A DNA stretch of 64,000 bases. Source: Streptomyces cadmiisoli (GTDB taxonomy: Bacteria; Actinomycetota; Actinomycetes; Streptomycetales; Streptomycetaceae). The position numbers were made by a program, and so were the translations under genes. Below are positions 32,908-41,972 of this stretch, piece after piece. Location: NCBI RefSeq assembly GCF_003261055.1, contig NZ_CP030073.1, positions 8,308,001-8,372,000 of the forward strand, in the 5' to 3' direction. Under the pieces are notes generated by a model, which was not told where the DNA came from, made no database searches, and saw only the letters and a program-made list of their open reading frames with translations. Each line of letters begins with the position of its first letter. Positions within the stretch are counted from its first letter, which is position 1.

Positions 32908-34152
32908 TCATCCGCCGCCGCGGACCGCGCGTGCCAGGAAGTGGTGCCGGGCGTCCTCGTAGCAGTCGAGGCGCCAGCCCGCGGCCTCCAGGGCGGGGCG
33001 CAGTTTCTCCTCGGCCAGCGGATCGTCGGGGTCGAGGGGGCGTCCGTGCCGGGCGGCGCGTTCGGCACGGCCCGACGGGTGAAAGAGCAGCAGGACACCG
33101 CTCGGTGCGGTCACCCTCGCCCACTCCGCGAGCGCCGCCGCCGGGTCGGGAACGTGGTTGATCAGGCCCGCACTGAACACGCCGTCCACCGCTCCGGCAG
33201 ACAGCGGCAGGCGGCCGGCGTCGGCCAGAAGGAGGCGTGCGTGGCGCGCATGGGCCGCGCCGGCGGTCAGCATCGCCGGGGTGACGTCCACGCCCAGGAC
33301 GAGGCCCCGCTCGCCGACCTCGGCGCGCAGCGCCGGCAGGGCCCGGCCGCTGCCGCAGCCGACGTTCAGGGCGCGCAGGCCCGGGCGCAGTCCCATCCGG
33401 GCGACGGCCGCCGCGTAGGCGGGGTTGTCGGCGGCGTCCTCCCAGGTGGCCGCCCGAGGGATGAAGTAGGTTCGTGTGGCCGTGCGCACGGCACGGGCCG
33501 CGACGAGAGCGGCGAAGCGCGTCGACACTCCGGCACAGTGTCCGGCGAGCCGCGCGGGCGCGGCGGTGGCAGGCTCGACGAACTCCGACGCGTCGACCCG
33601 CTCGTCCCCGCCCACGGTGCACCACCGTACGCCCCAGGCCGAGCCGCCGATCCGGAACGCCTGCGCCGGGTCGCGGTCGCAGGACGCGAGCAGGACGGCC
33701 CGCGCGGGCAGTTCGATCGTGTCGCGGTGGGGGCGGGGCACGGCCGGCTGTGCGGGGAAGCCGGTGAAGACCGGGTCTGCAGCCGTCGAACGGCGCACGC
33801 CGCCGCAGCCGATGCCCCGACCGGTGACGCGGAGGGTTTTCCCGCCCGCCGCCACCGCCAGCAGTCGCGCCACTTGGCCCACTGCGAGCAGCGGCACCTC
33901 GGCCTCCAGCGCGGCCCGCACCAGCGCCAGTACCCCGGCGGAGCCGGAAAGGTCCTCCTGGGCGTCCGCCGGCCCGCCCAGCACCACGAGGGCGGCCGCG
34001 CCGTCCAGTGTGTCCGGCACCGGGTCGCCCGCCCACATGCGGCATGCCCGCACCGCCAGACCGGCCGCCTCCAGCGCGCTGCGGACGGCGTCCGTGCCGC
34101 GCTGCGGGGTGTGTTCCAGTGCCAGGACCTGCGCCGCCGGGCCGTCCTTCAC
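32908..34152 (-). CDS. Fusion of a degenerate class I glutamine amidotransferase-like domain and a SAM methyltransferase
   Basis: A 414-residue cytoplasmic protein with two domains. Residues about 1-190 follow the class I amidotransferase pattern (QVLALEHTPQRG, AALVVLGGPADAQED, PLLAVGQVARLLAVAAGG, AVLLASCDRDPAQAFRIGG). However, the nucleophile Cys is Gly (near 87) and the usual F-H-P-E after AWGV is RWCTV (near 175), so glutamine hydrolysis looks impossible. Residues about 255-414 are a class I methyltransferase: motif I ALNVGCGSGRALP near 264, then LVLGVDVTPAML and LLLADAGRLPLSAGAVDGVF. The start is GTG 34152 behind GAGAGGACCACG. It lies 19 bp behind the molybdopterin-fold gene, so the two form an operon. 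Substrate unknown. Confidence 0.85.
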   Translation of the reverse strand: MKDGPAAQVLALEHTPQRGTDAVRSALEAAGLAVRACRMWAGDPVPDTLDGAAALVVLGGPADAQEDLSGSAGVLALVRAALEAEVPLLAVGQVARLLAVAAGGKTLRVTGRGIGCGGVRRSTAADPVFTGFPAQPAVPRPHRDTIELPARAVLLASCDRDPAQAFRIGGSAWGVRWCTVGGDERVDASEFVEPATAAPARLAGHCAGVSTRFAALVAARAVRTATRTYFIPRAATWEDAADNPAYAAAVARMGLRPGLRALNVGCGSGRALPALRAEVGERGLVLGVDVTPAMLTAGAAHARHARLLLADAGRLPLSAGAVDGVFSAGLINHVPDPAAALAEWARVTAPSGVLLLFHPSGRAERAARHGRPLDPDDPLAEEKLRPALEAAGWRLDCYEDARHHFLARAVRGGG

Positions 34153-34171
34153 CGTGGTCCTCTCGTCGCCG

Positions 34172-34654
34172 TCAGGTCCAGGCGGAGTAGCCGCCGTCCA
34201 CGCGGATGGCGTCGATGCCGCTGATGTGGCGCGCGCCGCAGCGGTCCTGGGGCAGGACGAGTTGCGGGCCCGCGCGGTCGAGCGGAGCGTCGTCCAGGGT
34301 GACCGCCAGGAGGACGGGCGCCCGGCCGAAGTCCGGGTCGATCTCCGCCCAGGAGAGCACAGTGAGGTGTCCGTCCACACCGTGCACGGCGATGAGGAAG
34401 CGCAGACGGTCCTTGCGGCGAGTGGGGTCGAAAGCGGGACCGGCGTGCGTGAGGACATCGTGCAGCAGCGGCCCCGTGAAGCGGTGATGTTGCACACCGT
34501 CGGTGGCGCACTCGAAGCTGACGTCGGCCCGGTGCTGGGGCCAGGCCAGTAGATCGGGCACCGTCAGCCGGGTCGGACGGAACAGGTCGCCGGTGAGGAC
34601 GACCTCCGCCGCTGCGCCGGCGGCCGTGCGGGCGGCTTCAAGGGTCTCGCTCAC
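34172..34654 (-). CDS. Small molybdopterin-binding-fold (SUOX-like) protein
   Basis: A 160-residue protein resembling a minimal sulfite-oxidase-type Moco-binding domain. LFRPTRLTVPDLLAWPQHRA (residues about 25-44) and FECATDGVQHHRFTGPLLHD (48-67) carry the expected fold entrance and a Cys in the right place to bind molybdenum. LIAVHGVDGHLTVLSWAEID near 90 and LVLPQDRCGARHISGIDAIR near 130 match later strands. There is no signal peptide. The start is GTG 34654 with GGGAGG upstream. It is the first gene of the two-gene operon with the degenerate amidotransferase-methyltransferase fusion. The partner enzyme and substrate are unknown; a non-catalytic role is possible. Confidence 0.75.
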   Translation of the reverse strand: MSETLEAARTAAGAAAEVVLTGDLFRPTRLTVPDLLAWPQHRADVSFECATDGVQHHRFTGPLLHDVLTHAGPAFDPTRRKDRLRFLIAVHGVDGHLTVLSWAEIDPDFGRAPVLLAVTLDDAPLDRAGPQLVLPQDRCGARHISGIDAIRVDGGYSAWT

Positions 34655-35068
34655 GCGCCACCACCTCCCGAATAACCGTACCCGGACACCCCTGCCATGC
34701 AAACGCACATGCCAAGCTCTATGATCCGTTGGTCTGGCTCATGCAATGGAACAGGGGGATTATTCCTTGCATCTGCGCATCTCGCCTACGCTCCCGGTGT
34801 CCTTCCCGTCGTGGCGCCTCGCGGTGGGATGCTGCGCAGCCGTGCGACCCGACCCCGGTGGTCGGCTCGGCTGCGGACGAACCGGGCTGCCGCGCTACGC
34901 AACGCTGTCCGGCAGCTGCCGGAAAGGGGTACGGAGGCCTCGCCGGTGCGTGCAGCGGGTGAGGTCTCCGGCGGGTACGACCCGGTGATCGTCATGTCGC
35001 CGCATCCCGCGGCGTGATCTTGGGCAGGCATCGGCCGCAACCCCCACGCACACGAGGAGGCCCAGATC
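34655..35068. other. Divergent intergenic region before a P450
   Basis: About 410 bases holding the two outward promoters. An AT-richer core lies at about 34690-34770. From about 34830 to 35017 one forward frame is coding-like (ALRNAVRQLPERGTEASP) but no ribosome site or homology supports a gene. Confidence 0.4.
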
Positions 35069-36490
35069 GTGACTGCCTCTCACGCCATACCCACCCCCAC
35101 ACCGGCCGCGCCCGGCAGCCTGCCCTTCCTCGGGCATGCGCACCGACTCGCCCGCGACCCCCTGCCGTTCATCACCTCACTGCGCCGGCACGGCGACGTC
35201 GTGCGCATCCGCATCGGGCCGACCCCGGCCTACGTGGTGACCGATCCGGCGCTCACCCGCCGGGTCCTGGTCACCGATGCCGCGCGCTTCGCCAAGGGCG
35301 GCAAGATCATCGACGCGCTGAGCGTGTTCTTCGGCGACGGGCTGGCCACCGTCGCCGACGGCGACACCCACCTGCGCAACCGCCGCCTGATGCAGCCGAT
35401 GTTCAACAAGGCGCACATCGCCACCCGCGGGTCCGCCATGATCGACCAGGTGCGCACGATGGTCGGTTCGTGGCGCGAAGGTGAACACCGCGACGTGTGC
35501 GCCGACATGAACGACATCACCCTCGCCGCTTTCCTCGTCGCCCTTTTCGGCACGGACCTTCCGGCCCATCTGCGGGCCGAGTTCACCTCGCTCATGCCGG
35601 CGATCATGAAAGGGACCATCCGTCGGACGATCCTGCCTTCCTGGATCAACCGACTGCCGCTGCCGGCCAACCGTGCGCACGCCGAGCGCGTGGCACAGCT
35701 GCGTGCCCTCATCGACCAGGCCATCGACCACCGCGGCAGGCAGGAGCCGGATCGGGCGTCCGGAACCGTCGACGCCCCGGACCGGCCCGCAGGATGCCCC
35801 CACGTCGCGGGGGCCCAGGACGAGGCGGGCCTGTTCACCACGCTGCTGACCGCGGAAGCCGGGCTGTCGCGCCGGCAACTGCAGGATGAGGCCATCACGC
35901 TGCTGACCGGAGCCATCGAGACCACCGGGACCACTTTGGCCTGGACGCTCTACGAGCTCACCCGGCACCCCGAGATCGAACGACGGCTGCGTGCCGAACT
36001 CGCCGCCGTGTGCGGTGACCGGCCGCTGCGCCAGGAGGATCTCGACCGCCTGCCTTACGCCCGCCAGGTGTTGCGGGAAGCGGTCCGCAAATACGGGCCG
36101 GCCTGGATGGTGACGCGGACCGCCATCTGCGACATCGACCTCGGCGGCCACCGCATCCCGCGGGGCGCGGATGTCGTCTGGAGCCCGTATCTGCACCAGC
36201 ACGACCCCGAGTACTTTCCCGAGCCGAGCACGTTCGACCCCGACCGCTGGGGTCCCGACCGCGTCCAGGCCACCCGCGGCTCCTTCTACGCCTTCGGCGA
36301 CGGCCGTCGTAAGTGCATCGGCGAGAGCTTCGCCTGGATCGAACTGCAGATCATCCTGGCGACCGTCCTCCAGCGCTGGCCGAACTTCCGTCTCGCCTCG
36401 CGGCCCCCGCGTCCCCAGGCCGTTGTCACGGTCAAGCCCGACGTCATGACGATGACGTACCGGAGCATCGTGTCCTCGCCGGAGTCCTGA
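35069..36490 (+). CDS. Cytochrome P450 resembling pentalenene oxygenase-type enzymes
   Basis: A 473-residue P450 starting at GTG 35069 behind CGAGGAGGCCCAGATC. The N-terminus PAAPGSLPFLGHAHRLARDP with LRRHGDVVRIRIGP resembles the class of terpene-oxidising P450s such as pentalenene oxygenase. All key motifs are present: I-helix LTGAIETTGTTLAWTLYEL near 285, K-helix LREAVRKYGPAW near 342, PERF-like FDPDRWGP near 390, and heme loop FGDGRRKCIGESFAWIE near 410. A Pro/Arg/Asp-rich insertion of about 30 residues (around 225-255) is unlike most relatives. No terpene synthase or ferredoxin is nearby. It converges on the siderophore-binding gene. Confidence 0.92.
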   Translation: MTASHAIPTPTPAAPGSLPFLGHAHRLARDPLPFITSLRRHGDVVRIRIGPTPAYVVTDPALTRRVLVTDAARFAKGGKIIDALSVFFGDGLATVADGDTHLRNRRLMQPMFNKAHIATRGSAMIDQVRTMVGSWREGEHRDVCADMNDITLAAFLVALFGTDLPAHLRAEFTSLMPAIMKGTIRRTILPSWINRLPLPANRAHAERVAQLRALIDQAIDHRGRQEPDRASGTVDAPDRPAGCPHVAGAQDEAGLFTTLLTAEAGLSRRQLQDEAITLLTGAIETTGTTLAWTLYELTRHPEIERRLRAELAAVCGDRPLRQEDLDRLPYARQVLREAVRKYGPAWMVTRTAICDIDLGGHRIPRGADVVWSPYLHQHDPEYFPEPSTFDPDRWGPDRVQATRGSFYAFGDGRRKCIGESFAWIELQIILATVLQRWPNFRLASRPPRPQAVVTVKPDVMTMTYRSIVSSPES

Positions 36491-36563
36491 GCAGTGACCG
36501 GCGCTCCTGACCCGCGCAGGTCCGGTGTCGGCGGCGCCACGAGCTGACCGCGAAGACGGGTAT

Positions 36564-36600
36564 GCCGGCCGGCCCCCGGGGTTTCCGGGGGCCGGCCGGC
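36564..36600. terminator. Bidirectional 16-bp hairpin
   Basis: Arms 36564-36579 and 36585-36600 (GCCGGCCGGCCCCCGG and complement) around loop GGTTT, between the convergent P450 and siderophore-binding genes. Confidence 0.75.
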
Positions 36601-36663
36601 GGCGGGCCGTCGACGGCGAGGCCGCAAGTCGCGGCCTTCGCGCGCCGGTCGTGCGCGCGGGGC

Positions 36664-37710
36664 CTACTTGGTGAGGTACTCCTCGAGGTCGCCGAGGACC
36701 TCGTTGGCGGCCGTCACGCCGAGGCCGAGGTACCAGGTCTCGTCCGGGACGTCGTAGGCGTGACCGGCCTTGACGGCCTCGAGGTTCTTCCACAGCGGGT
36801 TGCCCTGGGCCTTGGACTTGTCGGTGGCCTTGGGGTCGCCGTAGGCGCCGGTGAAGATGTAGCCGCCGTCCGCCTGGTCGATGTTCTCGGCGCTGATCTC
36901 GGTGGCGAGGTCGTTGATCTGCTGGTTCTTGGGCCGGGGGATACCGGTGTCCGTCAGGATCGTGCCGATGAAGGAGGCGCCCGCGTAGAGGCGGATCACG
37001 CCGTCCGGCATGTAACGGACCATCGAGACGGTCGGCTTGTCGGCGCCGAGCTTCTCGCCCAGAGCCTGCGCCTTCTCCTCGTAGGCCGCGAGCTTCTCCT
37101 TCGCCTCCGCGGTCTTGTCGAGGGCGGCGGCGTTGAGGAGGTAGTTCTCCTTCCAGGTGAAGCCGGGGCGCAGGGAGAAGACGGTCGGCGCGATCTGCGA
37201 CAGCTCGTCGTACTTGTCGGCGGCCCGCAGCTGGCTGCCCAGGATCAGATCGGGCTTGAGGGCCGCGATCGCCTCCATGTTGAGGTTGTTGATAGTGCCG
37301 ATGTTCTTCGGGCTGCCCGCGTCCTTCTTGAGGTACGAGGGCAGTTCGGGGGAGCCCTCGGTGGGGGCGAGACCGACCGGCTTCAGACCCAGCGAGACAA
37401 CGTTGTCCAGTTCGCCGACGTCAAGGACCACGACACGCTTCGGCTCGGCCTTGATCTCCGTGGTGCCCATGGCGTGGTCGATGGTGCGGGGCCACTCGCC
37501 GGGCTTCGCGTCGGTGCCCATGGCGGCGGTCTTCTCGGCCGCGTCGGCGAACTCGTCACCGCCCTGGGCGACCGCCTGCTTGTCGCCCGCTCCGGCGGAG
37601 GCCTCGGCGGACGTGCCCGGTCCGTCGTCGGAACCACCGCACGCCGTCAGGGAAAGGGCGGCGGCGAGGGCGAGGGCTGCTGCGGCGGTACCGCGGCGGC
37701 GGACGGACAT
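36664..37710 (-). CDS. Iron-siderophore ABC transporter binding lipoprotein
   Basis: A 348-residue periplasmic-binding-type lipoprotein for ferric siderophores. MSVRRRGTAAAALALAAALS leads to lipobox LTAC, then a Gly/Ser/Ala linker. The mature fold is the helical-backbone type: PKRVVVLDVGELDNVVSLGL, NMEAIAALKPDLILGSQ and NPLWKNLEAVKAGHAYDVPD. ATG 37710 is preferred over 37725 because TCTGGAGAAACC lies just before it. It is the last gene after the two permeases and the ATPase on the same strand, but has its own iron box at 37743-37761, so it can be induced separately. Whether it takes hydroxamates or another class cannot be read. Confidence 0.93.
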   Translation of the reverse strand: MSVRRRGTAAAALALAAALSLTACGGSDDGPGTSAEASAGAGDKQAVAQGGDEFADAAEKTAAMGTDAKPGEWPRTIDHAMGTTEIKAEPKRVVVLDVGELDNVVSLGLKPVGLAPTEGSPELPSYLKKDAGSPKNIGTINNLNMEAIAALKPDLILGSQLRAADKYDELSQIAPTVFSLRPGFTWKENYLLNAAALDKTAEAKEKLAAYEEKAQALGEKLGADKPTVSMVRYMPDGVIRLYAGASFIGTILTDTGIPRPKNQQINDLATEISAENIDQADGGYIFTGAYGDPKATDKSKAQGNPLWKNLEAVKAGHAYDVPDETWYLGLGVTAANEVLGDLEEYLTK

Positions 37711-37742
37711 GGTTTCTCCAGACATGCGTGAAACAAAATCAA

Positions 37743-37761
37743 TAAGGCAAGGCTAACCTTA
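37743..37761 (-). promoter_or_regulatory. Iron box (DmdR/IdeR-type operator)
   Basis: TAAGGCAAGGCTAACCTTA matches the actinobacterial iron-box consensus TTAGGTTAGGCTAACCTAA closely. It lies 33-51 bases before the binding-protein start, so iron-loaded DmdR1/IdeR should repress that gene. Confidence 0.85.
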
Positions 37762-37805
37762 TAGGGATCTTGTCGGTCGACGACCCCCGGAGTGTGTGGT
37801 TCCGG

Positions 37806-38669
37806 TCACGCGCCGGGCAAGGGCTTCGCCGGGCGCGGAGGTCCGGGGACCACGAGCGGATCCCCTGTCACGGGATCCGGCACGACGATCGACGCGAGTC
37901 CGAAGACCTCCTGGACCAGCTCGGCGGTGACGATCTCGGAGGGCGGCCCCTGCGCGACGATCCGCCCCGCCCGCATGGCGATGAGGTGGTCGGCGTAACG
38001 TGCCGCCTGGTTCAGATCGTGCAGCACCGCGACCACGGTCCGGCCGCGCTCCCGGTTCAACTGCCGCACGAGGTCCAGTACTTCCACCTGGTGGGCGATG
38101 TCCAGATACGTCGTCGGTTCGTCGAGCAGGAGCAGCTCGGTGTCCTGGGCGAGAGCCATGGCGATCCACACGCGCTGGCGCTGACCGCCGGACAGCGCGT
38201 CGATCTGACGCTCCGCGAGGTCGGCGGTCGACGTGCGCTCCATCGCCTCGGTGACGTGGGTCTCGTCCGCCTCGGACCACTGCTGCCACCACTTCTGGTG
38301 AGGCTGCCGCCCGCGCGAGACCAGGTCGGCGACGGTGATTCCCTCCGGTGCCACCGGCGTCTGCGGCAGCAGCCCGACCGTCTGCGCGATGCGCCGGGTG
38401 GGCACGCGTGACAGATCGGTACCGTCGAGGAGTACCGCGCCCCGGCGGGGTTTGAGCAGTCGGCCCAGGGCGCGCAGCAGCGTGGACTTGCCGCATGCGT
38501 TGGGCCCGACGATGACGGTGACCTTGCCGTCCGGGATCTCGACGTCCAGGTCCTCGACGACCACGCGGTCCTCGTAGGCGAGGGTGAGTTCCCGAGCGGC
38601 GAGGCGGGCACCGGTCACCGGGGCGGTGCGGTCGTCGGCGACGTCGGGGGTCGGGCGGGTGCCGGTCAC
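37806..38669 (-). CDS. Iron-siderophore ABC transporter ATP-binding protein
   Basis: A cytoplasmic ATPase of 287 residues of the FecE/FhuC type. Walker A is [16 protein letters not shown] near 54, the Q-loop is GLLPQTP near 99, the signature [20 protein letters not shown] near 158, Walker [13 protein letters not shown] near 181, and the switch His in [16 protein letters not shown] near 213. It starts at GTG 38669, overlapping the stop of the upstream permease by GTGA, so it is translationally coupled. It energises the two permeases and serves the binding protein 95 bp downstream. Confidence 0.95.
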   Translation of the reverse strand: MTGTRPTPDVADDRTAPVTGARLAARELTLAYEDRVVVEDLDVEIPDGKVTVIVGPNACGKSTLLRALGRLLKPRRGAVLLDGTDLSRVPTRRIAQTVGLLPQTPVAPEGITVADLVSRGRQPHQKWWQQWSEADETHVTEAMERTSTADLAERQIDALSGGQRQRVWIAMALAQDTELLLLDEPTTYLDIAHQVEVLDLVRQLNRERGRTVVAVLHDLNQAARYADHLIAMRAGRIVAQGPPSEIVTAELVQEVFGLASIVVPDPVTGDPLVVPGPPRPAKPLPGA

Positions 38670-39742
38670 GCGGTTCCTCCGGAACGGCTGCTACGGGTGC
38701 TGACGATCAGCCACATCAGATAGGGCGCTCCCACCAGGGCGGTGAACACGCCGACCGGCAGTTCCAGCGGCGAGAGGAGCCTGCGGGCGAGCAGATCCGC
38801 GACGACCACGATCAGCGCGCCCATGAGCGCCGAGGACAGGAGCGGAATGTGCGGGGTGCGGGTGAGCCGCCGGGCGATCTGCGGGGCGAGCAGGGCCACG
38901 AAGTCCACCGGACCCGCGGCACCGGTCGCCACGGACGCGAGCACGACACCGAGGACGCTGAGGCCGAGACGCAGCCGGCCGAGCCTGATGCCGAGGGCGG
39001 TGGCCGTGTCCTCGTCGAAAGCCGACCCTCGCTGGGCCCGAGCCGCCCACAGCAGGAACGGCAGCAGGAGTACGAGGACCGTGGCGAGCGGTGCCGCCTG
39101 GTCCCAGCCGCGTCCGTTGAGCGACCCGGTGAGCCAGGTCTTGGCCTGCTGGGCGACGAGGTAGTCGCCCTTGGTCACGAACAGCCGGGTCAGCGCGCCG
39201 AGAGCGACCGAGATACCGATGCCCACCAGCACGAAGCGGGAGGCGGACAACCCACCCCGCCAAGCGAGTGCGTAGACGAGCAGCGCGGCGAGGAGGCCGC
39301 CCACGACGGACACGTACGGCAGGAGGGTGTACGAGGTGACACCGAAGGTCATCGCGGCCACCGTCGCCGCGCCCGCGCCGTGGGTCACGCCGATGACGTC
39401 GGGGCTGGCGAGCGGGTTACGGGCCACGGTCTGGATCAGCGCGCCCGAGACACCGAAGGCGGCGCCCACCAGAAGTCCGGTCACCAGGCGCGGCAGCCGA
39501 AGGGTGCCGACCACCAACTCGTCGGGGCTGGGCAGCCCGAGCAGCACACGCAGGACCTCGCTCGGCGCGACGAACGACTCGCCGACGCACAGCGACGCCA
39601 CGACAGTGCCGGCCAGCAGGAACGCGAGGACGCAGGACACGACCAAGGTCCTGCGATGCAGCAGGAAGCTGCTGCCGCGACCGGCCCGCAGAACGGCATG
39701 CCCGGCCGGCCGGAACGAAGGGCGATGCGGGGCGTACGTCAT
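38666..39742 (-). CDS. Iron-siderophore ABC transporter permease (second)
   Basis: A FecCD-family permease of 358 residues with about ten hydrophobic segments. Typical blocks are [40 protein letters not shown] and [21 protein letters not shown] basic N-terminal tail precedes the first segment ([20 protein letters not shown]). The start is ATG 39742, sharing ATGA with the stop of the first permease, and the stop overlaps the ATPase start. The three genes form one coupled unit. Confidence 0.94.
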   Translation of the reverse strand: MTYAPHRPSFRPAGHAVLRAGRGSSFLLHRRTLVVSCVLAFLLAGTVVASLCVGESFVAPSEVLRVLLGLPSPDELVVGTLRLPRLVTGLLVGAAFGVSGALIQTVARNPLASPDVIGVTHGAGAATVAAMTFGVTSYTLLPYVSVVGGLLAALLVYALAWRGGLSASRFVLVGIGISVALGALTRLFVTKGDYLVAQQAKTWLTGSLNGRGWDQAAPLATVLVLLLPFLLWAARAQRGSAFDEDTATALGIRLGRLRLGLSVLGVVLASVATGAAGPVDFVALLAPQIARRLTRTPHIPLLSSALMGALIVVVADLLARRLLSPLELPVGVFTALVGAPYLMWLIVSTRSSRSGGTA

Positions 39743-40743
39743 GCCACGACTGCTTTCTTCCGCCGCACCAGCGCGACCAGGAACGGTACGCCGGCCAGCG
39801 CGGTCATCACGCCGACGGGCACTTCCGACGGCCGTACGACAACACGGCCGAGGACGTCCGCGAGCAGCAGCATCACCGGCCCGAGCAGCACGGCCATGGG
39901 CAGCAGCCATCGATGCTGTGTGCCGACGAGCGCGCGGGCCACATGCGGTACGGCGAGGCCCGTGAAGGCGATGGGACCCGCGGCGGCGACCGCGGCGCCG
40001 GTCAGCACGGTCGCGCCCAGGGCGCCGGTGGCTCGCAGCAACGCCACGTTGCGGCCGAGCCCTCGGGCGATGTCATCGCCGAGCGCGAGTGCGTCCAGCC
40101 CGCGGGCCATGCTCAGGACCAGCAGCAGCCCGGCCAGCAGGAAGGGCCAGATCTGTCCCGCGATCGACGCCTCCCGGCCGCTGATCGAACCGACGTCCCA
40201 GTAGCGGAATTCGTCCAGGGCCCGCGCGTCGGTCGTGAGGACCGCCGAGATGAGGGACGCGAGGAAGGCGTTGATCGCGGCACCGGCCAGGGCCAGCTTG
40301 ACCGGGGAGGCGCCTCCCCGCCCACTGCTGGCGACGGCGTAGATGCAGACCGCCGCGACACCGGCGCCCGCGAACGCGTACCAGACGTACCCGGTCAGCG
40401 AGTGCACCCCGAAGAACGCGATGGCGCAGACGACGCCCATCGAGGCTCCCTGGCTGATGCCCAGGATGCCCGGCTCGGCGATCGGGTTGCGGGTGATGCC
40501 CTGAAGAACCGTTCCTGCAACGGCGAGTGCGACGCCGACCAGTACCCCGATGACCGTCCGCGGAACTCGCAGCGACCGCACGACCTGCGCGTCGTCGCTC
40601 GTACCGCCGTGCACGAGGGCGTCCCAGACCACCGAGGGGGCGATCGGGCGGCTGCCCACCGCGAGACTGAGCAGCACTGCCAGCAGCAACAGGAGAAGGC
40701 CGACGGCCAACCACCCCGTACGGCGCCTTACGGCTCCCGACAT
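39739..40743 (-). CDS. Iron-siderophore ABC transporter permease (first)
   Basis: A FecCD-family permease of 334 residues that opens the operon from ATG 40743. Family blocks: LRVPRTVIGVLVGVALAVAG, TVLQGITRNPIAEPGILGIS and GPIAFTGLAVPHVARALVG. It pairs with the second permease as a heterodimer. No iron box is evident directly before it. An imperfectly understood inverted repeat GCACAA-N7-TTGTGC at 40774-40792 lies about 30-50 bases upstream and could control the operon. Confidence 0.94.
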   Translation of the reverse strand: MSGAVRRRTGWLAVGLLLLLLAVLLSLAVGSRPIAPSVVWDALVHGGTSDDAQVVRSLRVPRTVIGVLVGVALAVAGTVLQGITRNPIAEPGILGISQGASMGVVCAIAFFGVHSLTGYVWYAFAGAGVAAVCIYAVASSGRGGASPVKLALAGAAINAFLASLISAVLTTDARALDEFRYWDVGSISGREASIAGQIWPFLLAGLLLVLSMARGLDALALGDDIARGLGRNVALLRATGALGATVLTGAAVAAAGPIAFTGLAVPHVARALVGTQHRWLLPMAVLLGPVMLLLADVLGRVVVRPSEVPVGVMTALAGVPFLVALVRRKKAVVA

Positions 40744-41020
40744 TCACCCTCTCCCCACGGCCTGGCCAACGCTGCACAAGACTACGTTGTGCCTGGAGCG
40801 GGGCTGTCGCCGGTTGTGCCGGGGTGACGATGGACGCCGGGCGACCGGACCGGTACGTGCCCCGGGACCGGAGCGGTGGGTGCCGGGCGACCGGACCGGT
40901 GGGTGCCCGGCGGCAAGGACCAGCGGCCCTTGTCGACGTGGCTGGGCTATGACCTCGTAGGGCGGACAGCCGGGGCCTCAGGTGTGCGTGGGTGGGACCG
41001 AGGGCCCGTGGCCGGCACGG
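40744..41020. other. Intergenic region with inverted repeat and degenerate direct repeats
   Basis: GCACAA (40774-40779) and TTGTGC (40787-40792) form an inverted repeat in the permease promoter. Between about 40830 and 40920 the phrase GCGACCGGACCGGT and the phrase GGTGGGTGCC recur with small changes. No gene is seen. Confidence 0.5.
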
Positions 41021-41629
41021 CTACTTGGCCAGCTCCCACACCTCGCAGCCGCTCGTCTCGAAGACCTCGCCCTTGTTCAACGTGACCCGCCCCGGGCCTT
41101 CCAGGATGCCGTTGGCGATGATCGCCTCCAACTCTCCCGAGTCGTTCTTGTTCCGCGCCCAGTAACACATGTCGTCCGTGGGGCCCGACGTCTTGTAGGA
41201 GCCGGCCTTCACGTCCTCGCCCACCAGATACGTGCCGGAGCCGATCGACGTGGAGGGCCCGACCGGCTCCTCCTCTTCCTCCGTGGGAGCCGGATCGGCC
41301 GCCGGGACCGTCACGTCAGGGACCAGCCCCGCGTCGAGATCCGCCTCGGCGGACTCGATGATCTCCAACGACCTGTCGATGATCTCCTGATCGGTCAGCT
41401 CCACGGTCTCGGTCTCGGTCTCGGTCTCGGTTTCCGTGATGGTGACAATAGGTGCCGGCTCGGCGTCGCTCGAACCGTCATCGTCGGCAACGAGCACGCC
41501 CACGACCACGATTGCCGCGACGGCCGCAGCGGTGGTCCCGGCGATGACCGCGTTCGTGTGGGACTTCGTCGGTGCGGGTGGCGGCGTCGGCGGGAAGTCG
41601 GGCATCGGCGGCGGCGTGCTGTCGGCCAT
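41021..41629 (-). CDS. Single-pass membrane protein with Thr-Glu repeat
   Basis: A 202-residue protein of unknown function. A Pro-rich cytoplasmic N-terminus (PPPMPDFPPTPPPAPT) precedes one membrane segment at about 27-48. Outside, a run of Thr-Glu pairs (TITETETETETETVEL) is encoded by six-base units and followed by an acidic linker (APTEEEEEP). The C-terminal domain (about 130-202) contains GTYLVGEDVKAGSYKTSG and CYWARNKNDSGELEAIIANG, a pattern repeated in many streptomycete surface proteins, with two Cys likely bridged. The start is ATG 41629 behind AGGGGGACCC. Probably a surface-exposed domain on a rigid stalk. No neighbour clarifies its task. Confidence 0.8.
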   Translation of the reverse strand: MADSTPPPMPDFPPTPPPAPTKSHTNAVIAGTTAAAVAAIVVVGVLVADDDGSSDAEPAPIVTITETETETETETVELTDQEIIDRSLEIIESAEADLDAGLVPDVTVPAADPAPTEEEEEPVGPSTSIGSGTYLVGEDVKAGSYKTSGPTDDMCYWARNKNDSGELEAIIANGILEGPGRVTLNKGEVFETSGCEVWELAK

Positions 41630-41972
41630 GGGTCCCCCTGACTACTTCATTGCCGTCCGGGTGTACGACTCGTGAAGAAGTTGTGCGGTTGTAATGGATC
41701 GAAGCACTTCGCTCGATTGAGCGGTAGCCCGCTCGCCGCGGTTGCCTTCTCGGAGCCTGTGTCCAGTCGTCGAAACTGAGCGCTGTGTTGGCCCCGACCC
41801 GCGGCCGTACGCCGCGGTCGGGTCCGAGCGGTCGACGCAGCGCAGCGACGGTGGCGGGCACAACGCAGGGCGCAGGCGGAGGTTGCCGGAGGTTGCTTCT
41901 TCCGGCCTGCACCCGTCGCGGGTGTATGCCCCCGTGCTCACGGATCGCACCCGGATTGGGCCCGGGGTCGTG
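41630..41972. other. Intergenic region upstream of the membrane protein gene
   Basis: Some 340 bases between two co-directional genes. No supported ORF, terminator or operator is recognised. The part nearest 41690 is less GC-rich and is the likely promoter. Confidence 0.4.

Noticed and set aside
34697..35017. Forward open frame upstream of the third P450
   Set aside because: No ribosome site, no domain, and only its second half is coding-like; it more likely holds divergent promoters.
40800..40940. Possible CRISPR-like repeats near the siderophore permease gene
   Set aside because: The copies are short, imperfect and not separated by uniform spacers; no cas genes are present.
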